A stretch of DNA of 64,000 bases from Carnegiea gigantea (lineage: Eukaryota > Streptophyta > Magnoliopsida > Caryophyllales > Cactaceae). The translations under genes were made by a program, and so were the position numbers. The notes beneath the pieces are model-generated. The model searched no databases and had not been told where the DNA came from. It was given only the letters and a program-made list of their open reading frames with translations. Location: the NCBI GenBank assembly GCA_029747015.1, contig JAKOGI010000109.1, forward strand, positions 496,001 to 560,000, in the 5' to 3' direction. Below are positions 1-11,220 of the stretch, one piece after another (position 1 is the first letter of the stretch; each line of letters starts with the position of its first letter).

Positions 1-330
1 AGTCACAATGAAGGACTTTTATTCTTACCTTTGTACAGCATTTCTTTCTTTCTCCCATTCTCATGTATATTCTGTTATGGCTTGTCCATTGTACATATTA
101 CGATTACTATCATTTTGTATCAGCCAGCTATGTTTTCTAATTTGTATCTTCTGGTGAGTGGACTAGAGCAGAAATGCTCTTTCCCAAGGCCATTATTCCG
201 ACCGATCCTGAGGATCACTAGCACTTGTTTCCCTCCTTTTATGTTAAGAAAATTACTTTTGCATATGATGGTTGCACTACCCACGGTCCAGAAGGGGTTT
301 CACCCTATGGAGCTCATTTTTATCCGGCTA
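1..330. other. Unassigned flank of the LINE
   Basis: No gene can be supported here. The segment lies directly upstream of the recognisable endonuclease domain of the LINE, so it may be its ORF1/linker region in decayed form or older flanking DNA. No zinc-knuckle or ORF1 motif is visible, and short reading frames do not resemble a known protein. Confidence 0.3.
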
Positions 331-1331
331 GGCCTTATTTAGTTTTAATAAAAGTTATTATCTGGTATATGCAGGGGGCAAAAAAAGCCCAACTACAGCT
401 CGAGGTTGGCTTTATTAATCGAACGATTAATCCCGACATTTTATTCCTGACGGAAACTATGCTTAACGAACATAATACGCAACGTATTATTAGTACTCTT
501 GGATTTCGTCACTTTGACTTCATATTACCACAAAATCATATAGGTGGAATCGGGGTACTTTGGAAAGATGACAATGTATTGCTTGATGTCCTCGTTAAAA
601 AACACCGAGCAATCCACTGTTTGGTGGTCGAAAAGAGTACTAATAAACAGTGTATAGTCACAGCAGTCAACGTCCTGGCTCAAATTCATGAAAAACATGA
701 ATTTTGGATGCATCTCAATCACCTTAGTACTTGTTTTTCTTTGCCATGGTGCATTATGGGTGATTTTAATGAAATGTTACATTCGGCTGACAAAATTGGA
801 GATATACCACTATGCGCTTCAAAGTTGAAACGTCTTCCCGACTTTCTCTCATTCTGTAACGGGCACGATGCTAACGTTCAAGGGCAAATTTTCACGTGGA
901 AGAAATTCCTGCATGGGAAACTCATTTATGAAAAATTAGATAGAGTTATCCTACGTGAGGATTGTCTTCGGCTATTCTCAGATTATTGCATAACTAATGG
1001 ACCATTTACGTGCTCTAATCACTCCTATGTGTATCTCAATACGGAACCTGCACACCCTCCCCGAAGGGGCGCTCATTTTCGCTACCAACATTCATGGGCC
1101 AACTACCATGATACTCATTGCATAGTTAAACGCAACTGGCAATTTTCTTTACCAGGAACACCGATGTACTGGATTACTCAGAAGTTGAAAAAGATTAAGC
1201 TAGATCTGAAAACTTGGAGTAAGAGCACTTTTGGCAACTTTTGCCATAAATTAGAAAGAAATGCTGCGAAACTGCTCCACGTTGAACAAAAACTTGTAAC
1301 CCAACCGAACAGTCCGCGCCTCAATAACTGA
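330..1331 (+). pseudogene. LINE endonuclease domain
   Basis: This is the longest open stretch of the LINE. It carries the exonuclease-endonuclease-phosphatase fold signature: an early LTET motif, then MGDFNE near 760, LDRV near 935 and a SNHSYV motif near 1015, where the family normally has SDH; the Asp-to-Asn change hits a catalytic position. In an active element the domain nicks target DNA to prime reverse transcription. The frame closes at 1331, before the RT begins, so it is cut off from the polymerase. The first residues of the open frame (225-330) are probably not part of the domain. Confidence 0.8.
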
Positions 1332-1595
1332 CACTACATACTACTCCGACAATGTGAAAAGATGCATTTATTCAACCAAAAATACTGGGGTAGATTTGCC
1401 CGAAAAGAGTGGCTCGTTAACGGCGATAGAAATTCTCTTTATTTTCATCAAGTTATGAAAACTAGAAAGTCCCGTTCTGCTATTATTAACATTAAGGACA
1501 CATCTGGTGTCTGGATTGATGATGCCGCTGCTGTCTAACAGCTATTTGTTGACGACTTCAAGCTACGCTTTAAGTCATCAAGTTGACATTCTCTA

Positions 1596-2872
1596 ATGAT
1601 TAATTTGCCCCCAAAAATCTCATATGAGGACAATATGGCTCTTATTAAACCTATTGAAGATGATGAGATCAAGGAGGCAGTATTTCAGATGGATAAGCTT
1701 AAAGCACCAGACCCTGATGGGTTTGGTGCAGCCTTTTTCCAGAATCATTGGTCTATTGTGCAAAAGGACGTATGCCATGCAATTCGGTCCTTTTTTCAAG
1801 ATGGCAAACTGCTAAAGCAAATTAACCACACTCTTATCGCTTTAATTCCGAAAGTTGACAACCCCTCAGTCACAGCGTAGTTCCGCCCATCAGTCTGTAC
1901 AACACGCTTTATAAGATCATTGCCAAAATTCTGGTAACCAGAATGCGGCCATTCCTTGAAAAAAATAATTGACCCGGTTCAAAGTGCTTTCATTTCGCAT
2001 CGGTCTATCCATGATAATATTCTCTTGGCATATGGGGTCATTACCAAATTTAATTCCATGAAATGGAAGAAGTCTTAGGTAGCACTTAAACTTAATATGG
2101 AAAAAGTGTATGATAGAATGGAATGGTCCTTCCTTTTTGAATGTCTTAGAAAGTTAGGATTTCACCCTAATTGGATTCAGTGGATTCAACAGTGTGTTAC
2201 CACAATATCCTATTCGGTTATTGTGAATGATGAAGTGCCGGGTTTTTTTTTACGCCAAGCAGAGGTCTACGATAGGGTGATCCATTATCCCCGTATCTTT
2301 TTTTTATCTGTATGGAAGTGCTTACCCATGTATTGCGAGCTGAATTATCTCAGAAGAAAAGTGGCATTGGCTTTAAAATTTCACCCCGTGCGGATATGTT
2401 GTCATGACTTTGGTTTGCTGATGATAGCCTCCTTTTTTGCCGCACCAACCTTGAGTCGTGCCAAAAACTCCTGGGCATCCTGAACAAATTCTGCCATCAA
2501 TCTGGACAACCCATTAACTTCCATAAATCGTCTCTTACCTTCTCAAAAAATGCAAATCCACATGATCGACGTATCGTGTCCTCTGTTTTCAATATTAAAC
2601 AGCAAGATAATTTGGGTAAGTACCTGGGATGTCCTGTGTTTACGGGACGACCAAATGTTCATACTTTTTCTGATTTGGTGAATAAGACCGCAGCTAAACT
2701 CCAAAATTGGAAGACTAAGAGTGTCTCAAAAGCAGGGCGTATAGCGCTGATTCAATCTAATTTAGAAGCCATGCGGCGCATACCATGCAATGCTTTCAAT
2801 TACCGACTGCCGCTAGTAAGCGAATTGACAAAATTAGTCGTGATTTCTTCTGAAAAACATCTGATAATCTGA
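1596..2872 (+). pseudogene. LINE reverse transcriptase, frameshifted
   Basis: The RT is spread over at least three frames. DKLKAPDPDGFGAAFF (near 1690) is the LINE motif upstream of the fingers, the RPIS-like block lies near 1885, a MEKVYDRMEWSFL block near 2095 corresponds to palm motif A (family consensus DMxKAYDRxEW, so the first catalytic Asp is lost), and FADD (near 2415) is catalytic motif C. NLGKYLGCPVF near 2610 and the NWKTKSVSKAGR block near 2710 are typical of the LINE thumb region. Multiple stops make it a pseudogene. Confidence 0.85.
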
Positions 2873-3269
2873 AAGGAGCACCAATGGTCTCATGGGATAA
2901 AATTTGCATACCCAAAAAAGCAGGAGGCCTGGGCCTTCGGAAGATAGAGGAGGTTAATAGTGCTTTCTTAAGTAAACTAACTTGAAAACTTTTTAACCAA
3001 CCATGCCTTTGGACAGAGCAAATGTTGGCCAAGTACCCTATTAACGAACAATTTTTCATAGCAAAGCCTCGGCAGACGGATTCATGGGTGTGGAAGTGTA
3101 TTCTAAGGAATCGCCATCAATTCCGAAAAGGAGTCAGGTGGAAAGTTGGGGATGGCACAAATATCAAATTCTGGTTCGACAGCTGGTGTGACAATCGGAG
3201 TCTAGCTGATCGAATGCTTATCGCCGACACGGCAAATATCTATCAGTCTCTCACTATTGCGTAGTTTAT

Positions 3270-4140
3270 TCTTCCATCAAAAGAGTGGGATACTATTAAA
3301 CTGCAAGGGCTTGTTAATCATTCCTGTATTCAAGCTATTTTGGCGACCCCAATTCCATCTCATCCTATTCCTGATTCCATCTGTCGGGGCCTTACTGGGA
3401 GTGGAGAATTCACCACTAAATCGGCAACATGGGCTGCGCACGGGCTTGATCTCCGTAAATCCCAATCCTGGAATTTTAGCTGGATTTGGACCCTAGATAT
3501 CATGCCTAAGTTAAAGGCCTTCCTCTGGCAACTCTGTTATGCAACCCTCCCCACTCGAGGGAATCTATTATGTAGGGGGTTGAATCTGGACCCCTGCTGT
3601 CCCCATTGTAATGGTGCTTTTGAAGACGGTGAACATCTGTTTCTCGAATGTCTCAATACGCAACTCATTTGGCAACTGGCAAGCGATCACATCTGGATTA
3701 ATAGTATCCCTATAGCTAATACTCAATTGAATCTTGTCGAATGACTATCCTCTCTTAAGCAATGCCAATCACACATCCAAATGGGAGAGTTGTCACTCTT
3801 CTTTGGAGTATCTGGAAGAATAGGAATAATCTAATTTTCCGTAACGAACCGTCTAGTCCGGGACTAGTCCTCCTACGTGCGAAACGAGCTAGCGCTGAAT
3901 GGTGTATAAGACATAAACTTTCACACTCCTTCCAACCATCCCCACACCCTCCTTCAAGATGTAGGCGTAAGCAATCGAGGTGGATAGCATGGCAGAAGCC
4001 ACTAGGAAGATTTGTCAAAATCAACTTTGACGGATCCAAAAGCTCCCAAGTTGCGGCAGGAGGATTTATCATTCGCGACTAGGCTGGGCGTTTCCTTCAG
4101 GCAGAATCCTTCAACCCAGGCGCGACATCAATTCTTGTGG
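3270..4140 (+). pseudogene. LINE zf-RVT and RNase H remnants
   Basis: The 3340-3744 frame carries the plant zf-RVT domain: GEFTTKSATW, the MPKLKAFLWQLCYATLPTRGNL block, then paired cysteines CCPHCN and EHLFLEC. From about 3930 a WQKPLGRFVKINFDGS motif followed by GGFIIRD marks the start of an RNase H-like domain that stops at about 4080. Both belong to the same LINE; the RNase H is incomplete. Confidence 0.8.
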
Positions 4141-4245
4141 CTCTGTTGTATAAGGCACATGCATTTTATTTTTGATAAAATACACACATGTGAAAGGGAA
4201 CTCTTCAGAAAGATATGCATAATTAGTTCTGTTTTACACTAGAAG

Positions 4246-4514
4246 AAACACATACAGGTGTATGTAATAAGATGGAATAATTGCTTGCTTTAATTCCGTA
4301 GAAATTAACTTTTTGCTACTAACATATATAAATAATTAGAAATTTTCCAACCAAAAAAAATAAATAATTAGAAATTAGAAAATGTTATTGTCTATTTATA
4401 TACACATAAGCTAGTATATATCCTCTTTCATTTTTGTAGAAAGTTAGAACCACAATTTTGGCTAAAATTTTAAAAATTCTCAATTTTTATTGAGAACTAT
4501 AAATTATTTTGATG
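4246..4514. other. AT-rich spacer
   Basis: No gene or repeat is recognised. The segment separates the LINE remnant from the target duplication of the Tourist-like element. Confidence 0.4.
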
Positions 4515-4517
4515 TAA

Positions 4518-5957
4518 GGCCCTGTTCTTTTCGTAGTTTAATGGACCCATCCCACTCGTTCTCACTTCCACCCACTCCTTCATCTCATTTCCCACCTCTT
4601 CCCACAATTTTAAAAAAAAAAAAATCACACTTTTCCACTCTCACCCACTTTCATACGCTCCTTCCCATTTATGCATATAACTATTATTTTTCATATTTTG
4701 AAAACTTTTATAATTTATGTAGTTGTGTGTACGAATAGTCTGATAACAATTAGAAAAATTTTATTTATTTTTTGGATGTTATGGAAATATTTGTTAGTCA
4801 TGTCGGAAATTGTAGATGACGTAATTTTTGTTATATATATAGAAGAAATAATATTTTTTTCCTGCTTCGTTCAGCAAATGTTAGTTTTTTTGTAACTGGT
4901 AGATATTTTGGGTTTGATTTTGTATATGGAAGAGATGTTTAAATTTTTTTATTTTTTTTGCACTGGTTATGAAGTATTTGTTATAGGTCACAAAAGCGTT
5001 GATGGTTGCTGCTGTATGTATAACAGATTTATTTTTCATTCATCGTAATTTGGGGTCAAATTTACAGATGTTTTTTCCGGCATAATGAAGAAACTTGTAA
5101 TTTTTTTGCGTTGTTCATAACTCATGACAGGAAGTGCATATATGTTGTACGTATATTTTGAGCATATATTTTTTTCCGTGTGCGTTAGTAACAAAATATT
5201 GGAAGTTCTTCACACAAATTGCAAATGATTGTTTTTCGTATACTAAGAGCATGTTCTTTTCATTGGAAAATAAGGATTGGTAAATGGGTGAATTTGTTTG
5301 AGATTGGTAGATGTGGGTTAAAGTCGGTTGAAGTGGGTATTTTTTTTATTGAAGTGGGTTGAAATATGTTAAAGTAGGTATTTTTTTGTTGAAGTGGCTT
5401 AAAGTTAGTTGAAGTGGGTTAAATATATATATTTTTGGGGGTATGATGGGTAGAAGTTGGTTAAAATAGTAAAAAATGGGTTAAAGTTGGATGAAGTGGG
5501 CTAAAATAGACTAAAGTGGGTTGAACTGGATTGAAATTGGTATTTTTTTATTGAAATTGGTAAAGTAGGTTGATGTAGGTTAAAGGTGGTTGAGGTTTGT
5601 AAATTTGAATTTACCAACGAAAAGAACAATGCCTGAATATATGTGTATTTTTTTAATTGTTCGTATTTGGCTTATACATTAAAAAAATACATCCGTAATT
5701 TGTTTTGGGAATAATAAAAGTTACAATTTTTTGGGGTAACAACGGCCACGAAACAAAATAAAAAATTAGATTAAAAAAAATAAAATACGTAACTTACATC
5801 AACTCTCCTACTTCATTCAACTACTTCCAACTGCTTCCCACTTCTTGCCCCCATTTCTCACACTTAAAAAAAAAAATTCACTCCCACTAACTCCTTCCCT
5901 CTATTTCCACTTCCACTCATCCCACATCTGCAATTTTCCAAAAAAAAGAACAGGGCC
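4518..5957. mobile_element. Tourist/PIF-Harbinger-like non-autonomous element
   Basis: Terminal inverted repeats are GGCCCTGTTCTTTTCG at the left and the complementary AAAAGAACAGGGCC at the right. They are flanked by the trinucleotide TAA at 4515-4517 and 5958-5960, the target duplication expected of PIF/Harbinger (Tourist) elements. The 1.44-kb body is AT-rich, has no transposase frame, and ends in a pyrimidine-rich region (5810-5930) that mirrors the left end (4520-4680). It is longer than most MITEs because a related sequence is nested inside. Confidence 0.75.
5247..5634. mobile_element. Nested relative of the Tourist-like element
   Basis: The left end GCATGTTCTTTTCATTGG and the reverse complement of the right end, GCATTGTTCTTTTCGTTGG, form an imperfect inverted repeat resembling the outer element's ends. 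The body is a run of degenerate units of the type GTTGAAGTGGGTT. A third related copy lies at about 45412-45686. The target duplication is unclear, so the boundaries are approximate. Confidence 0.5.
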
Positions 5958-6770
5958 TAAGTATGGTTGGAACCTGACTATATGACAATAGTTTTCAAAA
6001 ACTTCACCAGACAACAATTGAGCTAATTCCATGAAAAATTACCATCATCCCCCTCCCCCTCAAAAGAAAAAAAAAAAAAAAAAAATCCCTAAAACCGAAC
6101 GGGCCGACTTGATGCGTGAACAAGATTGGCCCACTATCGAAACAGCCCACTGTCTACTGTGCCAAACCCATCTCCTCGGCGTTGGCCCAAAACCAAACCC
6201 AAACCAAAACCCAAACCACTTGACTATCTCTCTTCCCCCTCCCCATTTTTGCCAGGCTTCACGTTTCGCGGCTTTTTAACTCTCCTTCCCCTCTCTGACT
6301 GTCTCCTCCTCCCCGACATCTTTTCGCTGTCAGTGTCAGGCTCTTTCTCAGCTCTACAAAAATGGCGATCACTCACCTTCTTCTCCTTCTCTCTCATATT
6401 TTTTAAGAACTCTACCAAAGTGTGACTATTCGCGGCTTGCTTTCACAGTTCAGGGGAGATTGCAACGTGAATTGCTCCTTCTGGTAAATACTTTTAGGTT
6501 TTTTTCTTTCCTGCTTTTGAATATCCTTTGCATTTTCCCGCTATTTATATTACTCTGAGTTTGAATTTTTCACTTTCTTGCCATATTTTGCAGTTCACAT
6601 AAGTGTGTGTTTGGTGCTACATCTCCAGTTAGTTATATTTTGATTCGAGCATGCGATCACATCTTCTTCCACAGCACTTAATCGATGTTTATTGTAAAAC
6701 CTAGTCCTGTGTCGATCGATGTTTGCAAGTTCATAGAGGTCTCGCAGGACTTAATATGGTTCTTGTAAAA
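5958..6770. other. Promoter-like or 5'-UTR-like spacer before the snRNA cluster
   Basis: It holds an A-tract near 6070, a pyrimidine-rich stretch (6220-6360) resembling a plant 5' UTR, and a GGTAAATA sequence at about 6483 that could be a splice donor. A short repeat (GTAAAACCTAGTCC) occurs near 6696 and again near 6764. No coding exon can be followed from it. Confidence 0.3.
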
Positions 6771-6774
6771 CCTA

Positions 6775-6817
6775 GTCCCACATTTCTGTTTTACGAAGCG
6801 TGTTTGTTATTTATATA
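6775..6817 (+). promoter_or_regulatory. U6-type Pol III promoter (USE + TATA)
   Basis: GTCCCACATTT at 6775-6785 matches the plant upstream sequence element RTCCCACATCG at 9 of 11 positions. TTTATATA at 6810-6817 is the TATA box. The 24-bp gap is the Pol III spacing known for plant U6 genes; Pol II snRNA genes use about one helical turn more. If the hAT element at 6826-7592 is removed, the TATA box falls about 30 bp before the U6 homology, the normal distance to the start. Confidence 0.75.
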
Positions 6818-6825
6818 GCTACAGA

Positions 6826-7592
6826 TAGGGCTGGCAATAAAACCTGTACTCGTTTAAAACCCGCAAAACCCGCCCCGATGGGTATGGGTACGATTTTTTT
6901 TTTTGAAAATGGGTATGGGGCGGGTATTGCTAAACGGGTATGGGTATGGGTATGGGTATGGGTTCCACCCGCCCCGTACCCGCCCCATAGCCATTTTACT
7001 AGTACCCACCCTGTATACCCTTACCCATTTTCATTTTTTATAAAATTAAAATTGGCCCAAGCCCAAAAACAAAACCCTAAGTATAAAGTTCTCTCTCACT
7101 CGGTCACTCCTGACTCTACTCGTCCCACTCCTCGTTTCATCCTCCCCAGCTCTTGGATTCTCCTAGCTAGTTACATTGTGGTTTCTCACAAAGGCCGTGT
7201 GTTAGCTTGGTTTTTCTTAAAGTTTTACGTGAGTTCTTGAGTATATTGGCATATACACTAGGAAGCTTCTAGTTGTGGATGTTCTAAGAATAATAATAGT
7301 CTTATACTTTTATGTGATATGATGTATTGTTGGAAATCGGAAGTCTAATATGAATGTAGCGTGTTTCCTTCTTTGGTTGAATATGGGTATAAAATGGGTT
7401 CAATTTTTTTTGTCTATATATACCCGAATAAAACCCGCAATACCCGCAATACTCGGTGGGTATGGGTATGGGTATGATTTTATAATACTCGGTGGGTATG
7501 GGTATGGGTATGGGTATGAGTACTGATTTTTCAAATGGGTATGGGTAAGGGTATGACAAAATCCGCCCGTACCCGCCCCATTGCCAACCCTA
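6826..7592. mobile_element. hAT-type MITE with GGGTAT minisatellite
   Basis: The ends are TAGGGCTGGCAAT (left) and ATTGCCAACCCTA (right), a hAT-type inverted repeat with one mismatch. Perfect 8-bp target duplications GCTACAGA flank it at 6818-6825 and 7593-7600. Both subterminal regions carry tandem GGGTAT and ACCCGCCCC arrays (6930-6962 and 7455-7520), which is why long but meaningless tyrosine/proline-rich frames appear. No transposase is encoded. The insertion separates a U6 promoter from its transcribed region. Confidence 0.9.
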
Positions 7593-7605
7593 GCTACAGA
7601 AGAGG

Positions 7606-7684
7606 GTCTTTGTGATACAGAGAAGATTAGCATGGCCCCTGCGCAAGGGCGACATGCACAAATCGAGGAATGGTCCAAATTTTT
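7606..7684 (+). ncRNA. U6 snRNA-like gene lacking the 5' stem-loop
   Basis: From GATACAGAGAAGATTAGC at 7614 to the T-run at 7680-7684 the sequence matches plant U6 almost base for base. It includes the ACAGAGA box that pairs with the 5' splice site, the AGC triad and the 3' GGTCCAAATTTTT end that also terminates Pol III. About 30 nt of the normal 5' end (5' stem-loop and the segment before GATACAG) are missing; only a GTC near 7606 recalls the canonical start. One small change, GGGCGACATGC for GGATGACACGC, lies in the U4/U2-pairing region. With the hAT element removed, the promoter would start transcription close to 7614. As it stands the promoter is about 775 bp too far away, so the copy is probably silent. 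Confidence 0.8.
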
Positions 7685-7689
7685 GCTGT

Positions 7690-9490
7690 ACTTCAGTGAG
7701 CAATGTAAGAATTTATCTTTCAAGACTTTCCATTAGTGGCAAATCTTCTCAGGTTTTACCCTACTGTTTTATTGTAGCTCTATGGAGCTCCCAAAAGTCA
7801 TTGAAGCCTTTGCTCAAAGAGCCGCGAGTTGGCTCCATTTGTTAGCCTTCCATGTCTTTGTTGAGTGCAAATAAAGCATGAAGCAAATTTACACCCTAGT
7901 TGTTGTATACCTTCAAAGACTTTCATTGCTGTGGCTTGTTAATGGTGATCATTTATTGTCCAGGTAACCTGTTTTGTCATTTTCCAGTTCTTCCTTTCAT
8001 GCACTTGCTTTACCAACACCCCCACCCCCCCGGTGTTTGGTCAATGTGGTATATGGAGCCCATCTTGAAAGGAAAGTATTTTGACAACAATCCTATTTGA
8101 ATACTAGCTAATGGGCTGTATTGATTCTTGCAGGTTGGATTCACAACTATTGGTTCTCTGGGCATATTGAAGTTGAAACGAAACAACCAAGCCATTGAAA
8201 CATCTCAATTGTTCAAGCCAGCATGCTAGTGCCATCTGAATGTGAAGCTATGGTACAATGGTACTTGGCTTCAGCTACAATTAAAATGAACGGATATATA
8301 TTTACGTTTCAAACTTGGCCTTCCTTTTGTAAAATTTATGTCTGTCTAAGTGCCCCTAACCTAGACCAAGATTACCCGACAGTGTCTCAGTTACATAGCT
8401 GCAAATATGGAATCAATTAATATATTTTATTGTACTTTTGTGATGCAGAGTCTTGGAAAGTTAACATAAGAACTCGATCCTGACATCTTCCACACTGGTT
8501 CTTATTGATGTAGGAAGAAGTTGGTAACGCAGCAGACGCATGTCAGAAGAAGCTATCGGTACATTACCCTATAGGTCCATCGAGGTAGCTAAGCTAATTA
8601 TGCTACTCAATTTTTGATGAGTTTGGTTTCTGAGTCTTGATGATGCTGTGATTAGACATCAAAAGTGCTGTGACGCTTTATCCAATCACGCTAACTACTA
8701 ATGTGGGATTACATTAGTAACTTGCTTGTGGGTCTGGGATCATTTGACGTGAAGGATACTTCTGCAGATGTCCTGTGTAATGTGAGTATGTGACTGAGAA
8801 GTGAGAACTGAGAAGTGCAAAGCAATTCCAACACCATTTTAGTGGCGTCTGATAAATTTGAAATGTCAATGAATCTGTGTAATGCACCTATGCTTGCAGA
8901 CACTTCTTGTTTACTTCAAGAGTCAAGAGAGTTCATGATTACCTGTCTATACGGGATTTTTGTATAACATAGACATCTCTCTTTGGAGGGGCTTAGGTTT
9001 CATTACCTTTGAATCTCATCAATTATCCTTTGGTGGGACTTATACTGTTGTTTGTTGTTGTGACTCTGCCATTGTTGAGAAAATTCCCACTTGACGATTG
9101 GTTTGTGTGATGCTTGAGGGCACTAGATGTTGTGCCAAACTGATTCTTTATCTCAGATTTGAAATGTCAATGAATCTTGTCTCATGTACATAGGACCATG
9201 TTAATGATGAGCTAAACTTTGATGAAGCCCTTAGATCAGATAGTCCTGCCCCCTGCCAAGTAGAAAAAATCCAGAAAGATAGTACTGCTTATGGCTTTTC
9301 CATCCTGTCCAAAGTTACGTTTCTGTAGACATTGGAATGGTTTAAGAAATTTCTGGGCATCAACTCTTCATTTGCTTATAATTCCTGACATTGAATTTTC
9401 TCATTTGCATGATCAGATGACAAAATTTTAAATTTGTTCCGTCCTTCTCTTCCAGTTTGAAATTAAAAACTAAGATTAAGACAGTTATAA
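7690..9490. other. Duplicated host DNA, copy A, with exon-like debris
   Basis: The part from about 8035 to 8900 recurs, diverged, at about 27440-28260. The shared order includes GGTCAATGTGGTAT, a segment around an acceptor-like TTGCAG near 8130, GAAGAAGTTGGT near 8515 and GGATACTTCTGCAGATGTCC near 8753. Acceptor-like sites followed by short open stretches suggest exons of a decayed gene, but no protein family is recognised. GGTCAATGTGGTAT is also the (reverse-strand) upstream element of the U1 copy at 27382. Confidence 0.5.
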
Positions 9491-9501
9491 CTGAAATTGG
9501 G

Positions 9502-9664
9502 TAAGGGGCCGCGCAAACACAGGCCCCCACTGCCACAAATTATGACATACGCTCTCCCACTTTGGGGAGACATTAGACAGGCACACCTCGTAAAGTACAA
9601 TAGAAGCCACCTACCAAGGCCATGAGCATTCTTGATCGTGCATTGACCCTCTCCAGGTAAGTTT
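9502..9664 (-). ncRNA. U1 snRNA gene or recent pseudogene (copy 1)
   Basis: Read on the minus strand, the 163-nt sequence starts AAACTTACCTGG (consensus ATACTTACCTGG), so the ACTTACCTG that pairs with 5' splice sites is intact. Stem-loop I carries GATCAAGAA, as U1-70K-binding loops do. The U1A-binding loop is ATTGTAC instead of ATTGCAC. The Sm site AATTTGTGG lies near 9535, followed by the GC-rich 3' stem ending GCGGCCCC. U1 forms the U1 snRNP that defines 5' splice sites. Position 2 and several stem positions differ from the remembered plant consensus, so it may be a variant or a young pseudogene. It is convergent with the upstream U6 and divergent from the downstream U2 genes. Confidence 0.85.
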
Positions 9665-9727
9665 GTACCTCCATACTTGGCATGCTTCTTTTCTAGCGGC
9701 CTCTCTTTCCTTCCACTTTTATTTTGC

Positions 9728-9738
9728 TGATGTGGGTC
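9728..9738 (-). promoter_or_regulatory. USE-like element of U1 copy 1
   Basis: On the minus strand GACCCACATCA matches RTCCCACATCG at 9 of 11 positions. It sits 64-74 bp upstream of the U1 start at 9664, the normal USE position. No convincing TATA box is present at -30, which argues that this copy has a weakened promoter. Confidence 0.55.
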
Positions 9739-9744
9739 TGGAGT

Positions 9745-10439
9745 CTAACCTCATAAGAGTGCTTGAAATGTTTTATTGGTTCCAATTTTAGGTCATCTTT
9801 GTTGGTGTATTCTTTAGCATCTTTAGTGGCTGAAGAAAAACAATGACCAATTCCCATTTCTTAATTGTTCAAGCCATCAAGGCCTTTCATCTTAAGCTAG
9901 TACTTAAACTGGTGAGGTCAAGCTACGAGGTGAATTTCGTATATTAAGTGACGCCAATTTCCTTTGTAATGGGTGCACGTTGATGGATTTGGCACAGAGC
10001 TTTGAGGTTTACAGAGTTCAATGGATTTTGATTCACTGAAAAGGGTAAGGAAAAATTGTAATAGATGAGTATTGTATTGTTGCATGCTTGCATTATTGTT
10101 CTATGTTGCTTGAATTTGGCTCCAACTCCCTTGATGGATTGCATGAATGCATATCCAGTTGTTGGGCTGATTCGTTTTCGAAAAGTTTTGCAAATTTGTC
10201 ATATACCCATACTTGAACTGAGAAATATAATTTCCAGTTGTCTTGTGTGCTTTCTGTCCGCGTCTTGGGCTGAGTTCTCTTTATCTGGACATAATCTAAG
10301 GCTCTTATACTACTGTAAAATGGTACTATAATTGAAGTTTATTTTTTTGAACTGATCACATTCAGATGATACAAGTGACGAATGAAGTTCGTGGTCAAAG
10401 GGGAAATTGTCATAGTGACATACTGAGGTTTGGTTTTGT
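9745..10439. other. Spacer between U1 copy 1 and the U2 repeat
   Basis: Only short frames are seen, with no recognisable gene, repeat or transposon end. Acceptor-like pyrimidine tracts occur but no exon can be supported. Confidence 0.35.
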
Positions 10440-11144
10440 TCACCCCCCCTATTATGAGGTTTTGTGAAGCTTGCTATGACTGCCCACTTTACTGAATTGG
10501 TTGAGAGTGGATGAGATATCCTATAGTTAAATGTGAATCGGTTGAGTTGCTTTACTGATCAGCTGTGCTACTGCCAACTTTAACAGGTTACAACGTGTCA
10601 TGGTGATTGTGGAGATTCACTTGCTTTCGGACGCTTACAAACTTGCAGAGAGGTGTTTGAGTTCAGTTATCAGGTCAACACCCCCAAGGCAGATGGGACT
10701 GCATACGTGTTAGATATGTGTGTGAAGAACTGCATAATGGATAGGTCTCCAGTCATAATTGTCTTTCTATGAAGTTATGATGTATAAGAGGTTGGCAACT
10801 GATCATTTCATCACGCTGGGGTTTGGTGGCAATATATTTTCTACCGCTACATGTTTCTTCTGTTTAATATGCTGCTACTGCTTCAATTGAACTGGAATGA
10901 TGTACCTGCTTCAGGAGGACAACATATAGGTACAGTTTTTGTTAGTGTGTTACTTCTTATTTCTGCATGTGAAGTCTGATTGACTGAGGGCGCTTGAGAT
11001 ACTTCCCAACACAGCTATTTTCGGCTCCTATATACCACTGTGCAGTATTTACTTTTGCTTTTGTTATAGATGTAGATGCCATGCTATATCTCCAACTTTC
11101 GACCGATCATTCTGTCATTCTAGGGTATTTAATGTCAATTTCGT

Positions 11145-11197
11145 CTCCCGCATCGAAAGGCAAAAAAGACGAGGCTGAGATGGCGAAGACATAAATA
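11145..11197 (+). promoter_or_regulatory. Pol II snRNA promoter of U2 copy 1
   Basis: CTCCCGCATCG at 11145-11155 is a 9-of-11 match to the plant USE, and ATAAATA at 11191-11197 is the TATA box. The 35-bp gap is the Pol II class spacing, and the TATA box is 30 bp before the U2 start. Confidence 0.65.
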
Positions 11198-11220
11198 GAG
11201 GTATGTGAGAGTAAACAAAG

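Larger units (their letters stand above)
330..4245 (+). mobile_element. Degenerate plant L1-type LINE (non-LTR retrotransposon)
   Basis: A LINE polyprotein can be followed in order, but in shifting frames: apurinic endonuclease (330-1330), linker (1340-1600), reverse transcriptase (1600-2870), zinc-binding RVT domain (3270-3740) and RNase H-like tail (3930-4140). Visible motifs are GDFNE and LDRV in the endonuclease, FADDSLLF around 2415-2440 in the RT, a CCPHC segment followed by EHLFLEC in the zf-RVT, and NFDGS plus GGFIIRD in the RNase H. Several stops and frameshifts separate these blocks, so the copy cannot encode a working enzyme. No poly(A) tail or target-site duplication was found, so the 3' limit is approximate and the 5' end may lie outside the window. 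The domain order is that of plant L1-clade elements carrying an RNase H. Confidence 0.88.

Noticed and set aside
6800..7723. Long Tyr/Pro- or Gly/Val-rich frames on both strands
   Set aside because: They are translations of the GGGTAT and ACCCGCCC arrays of the hAT MITE.
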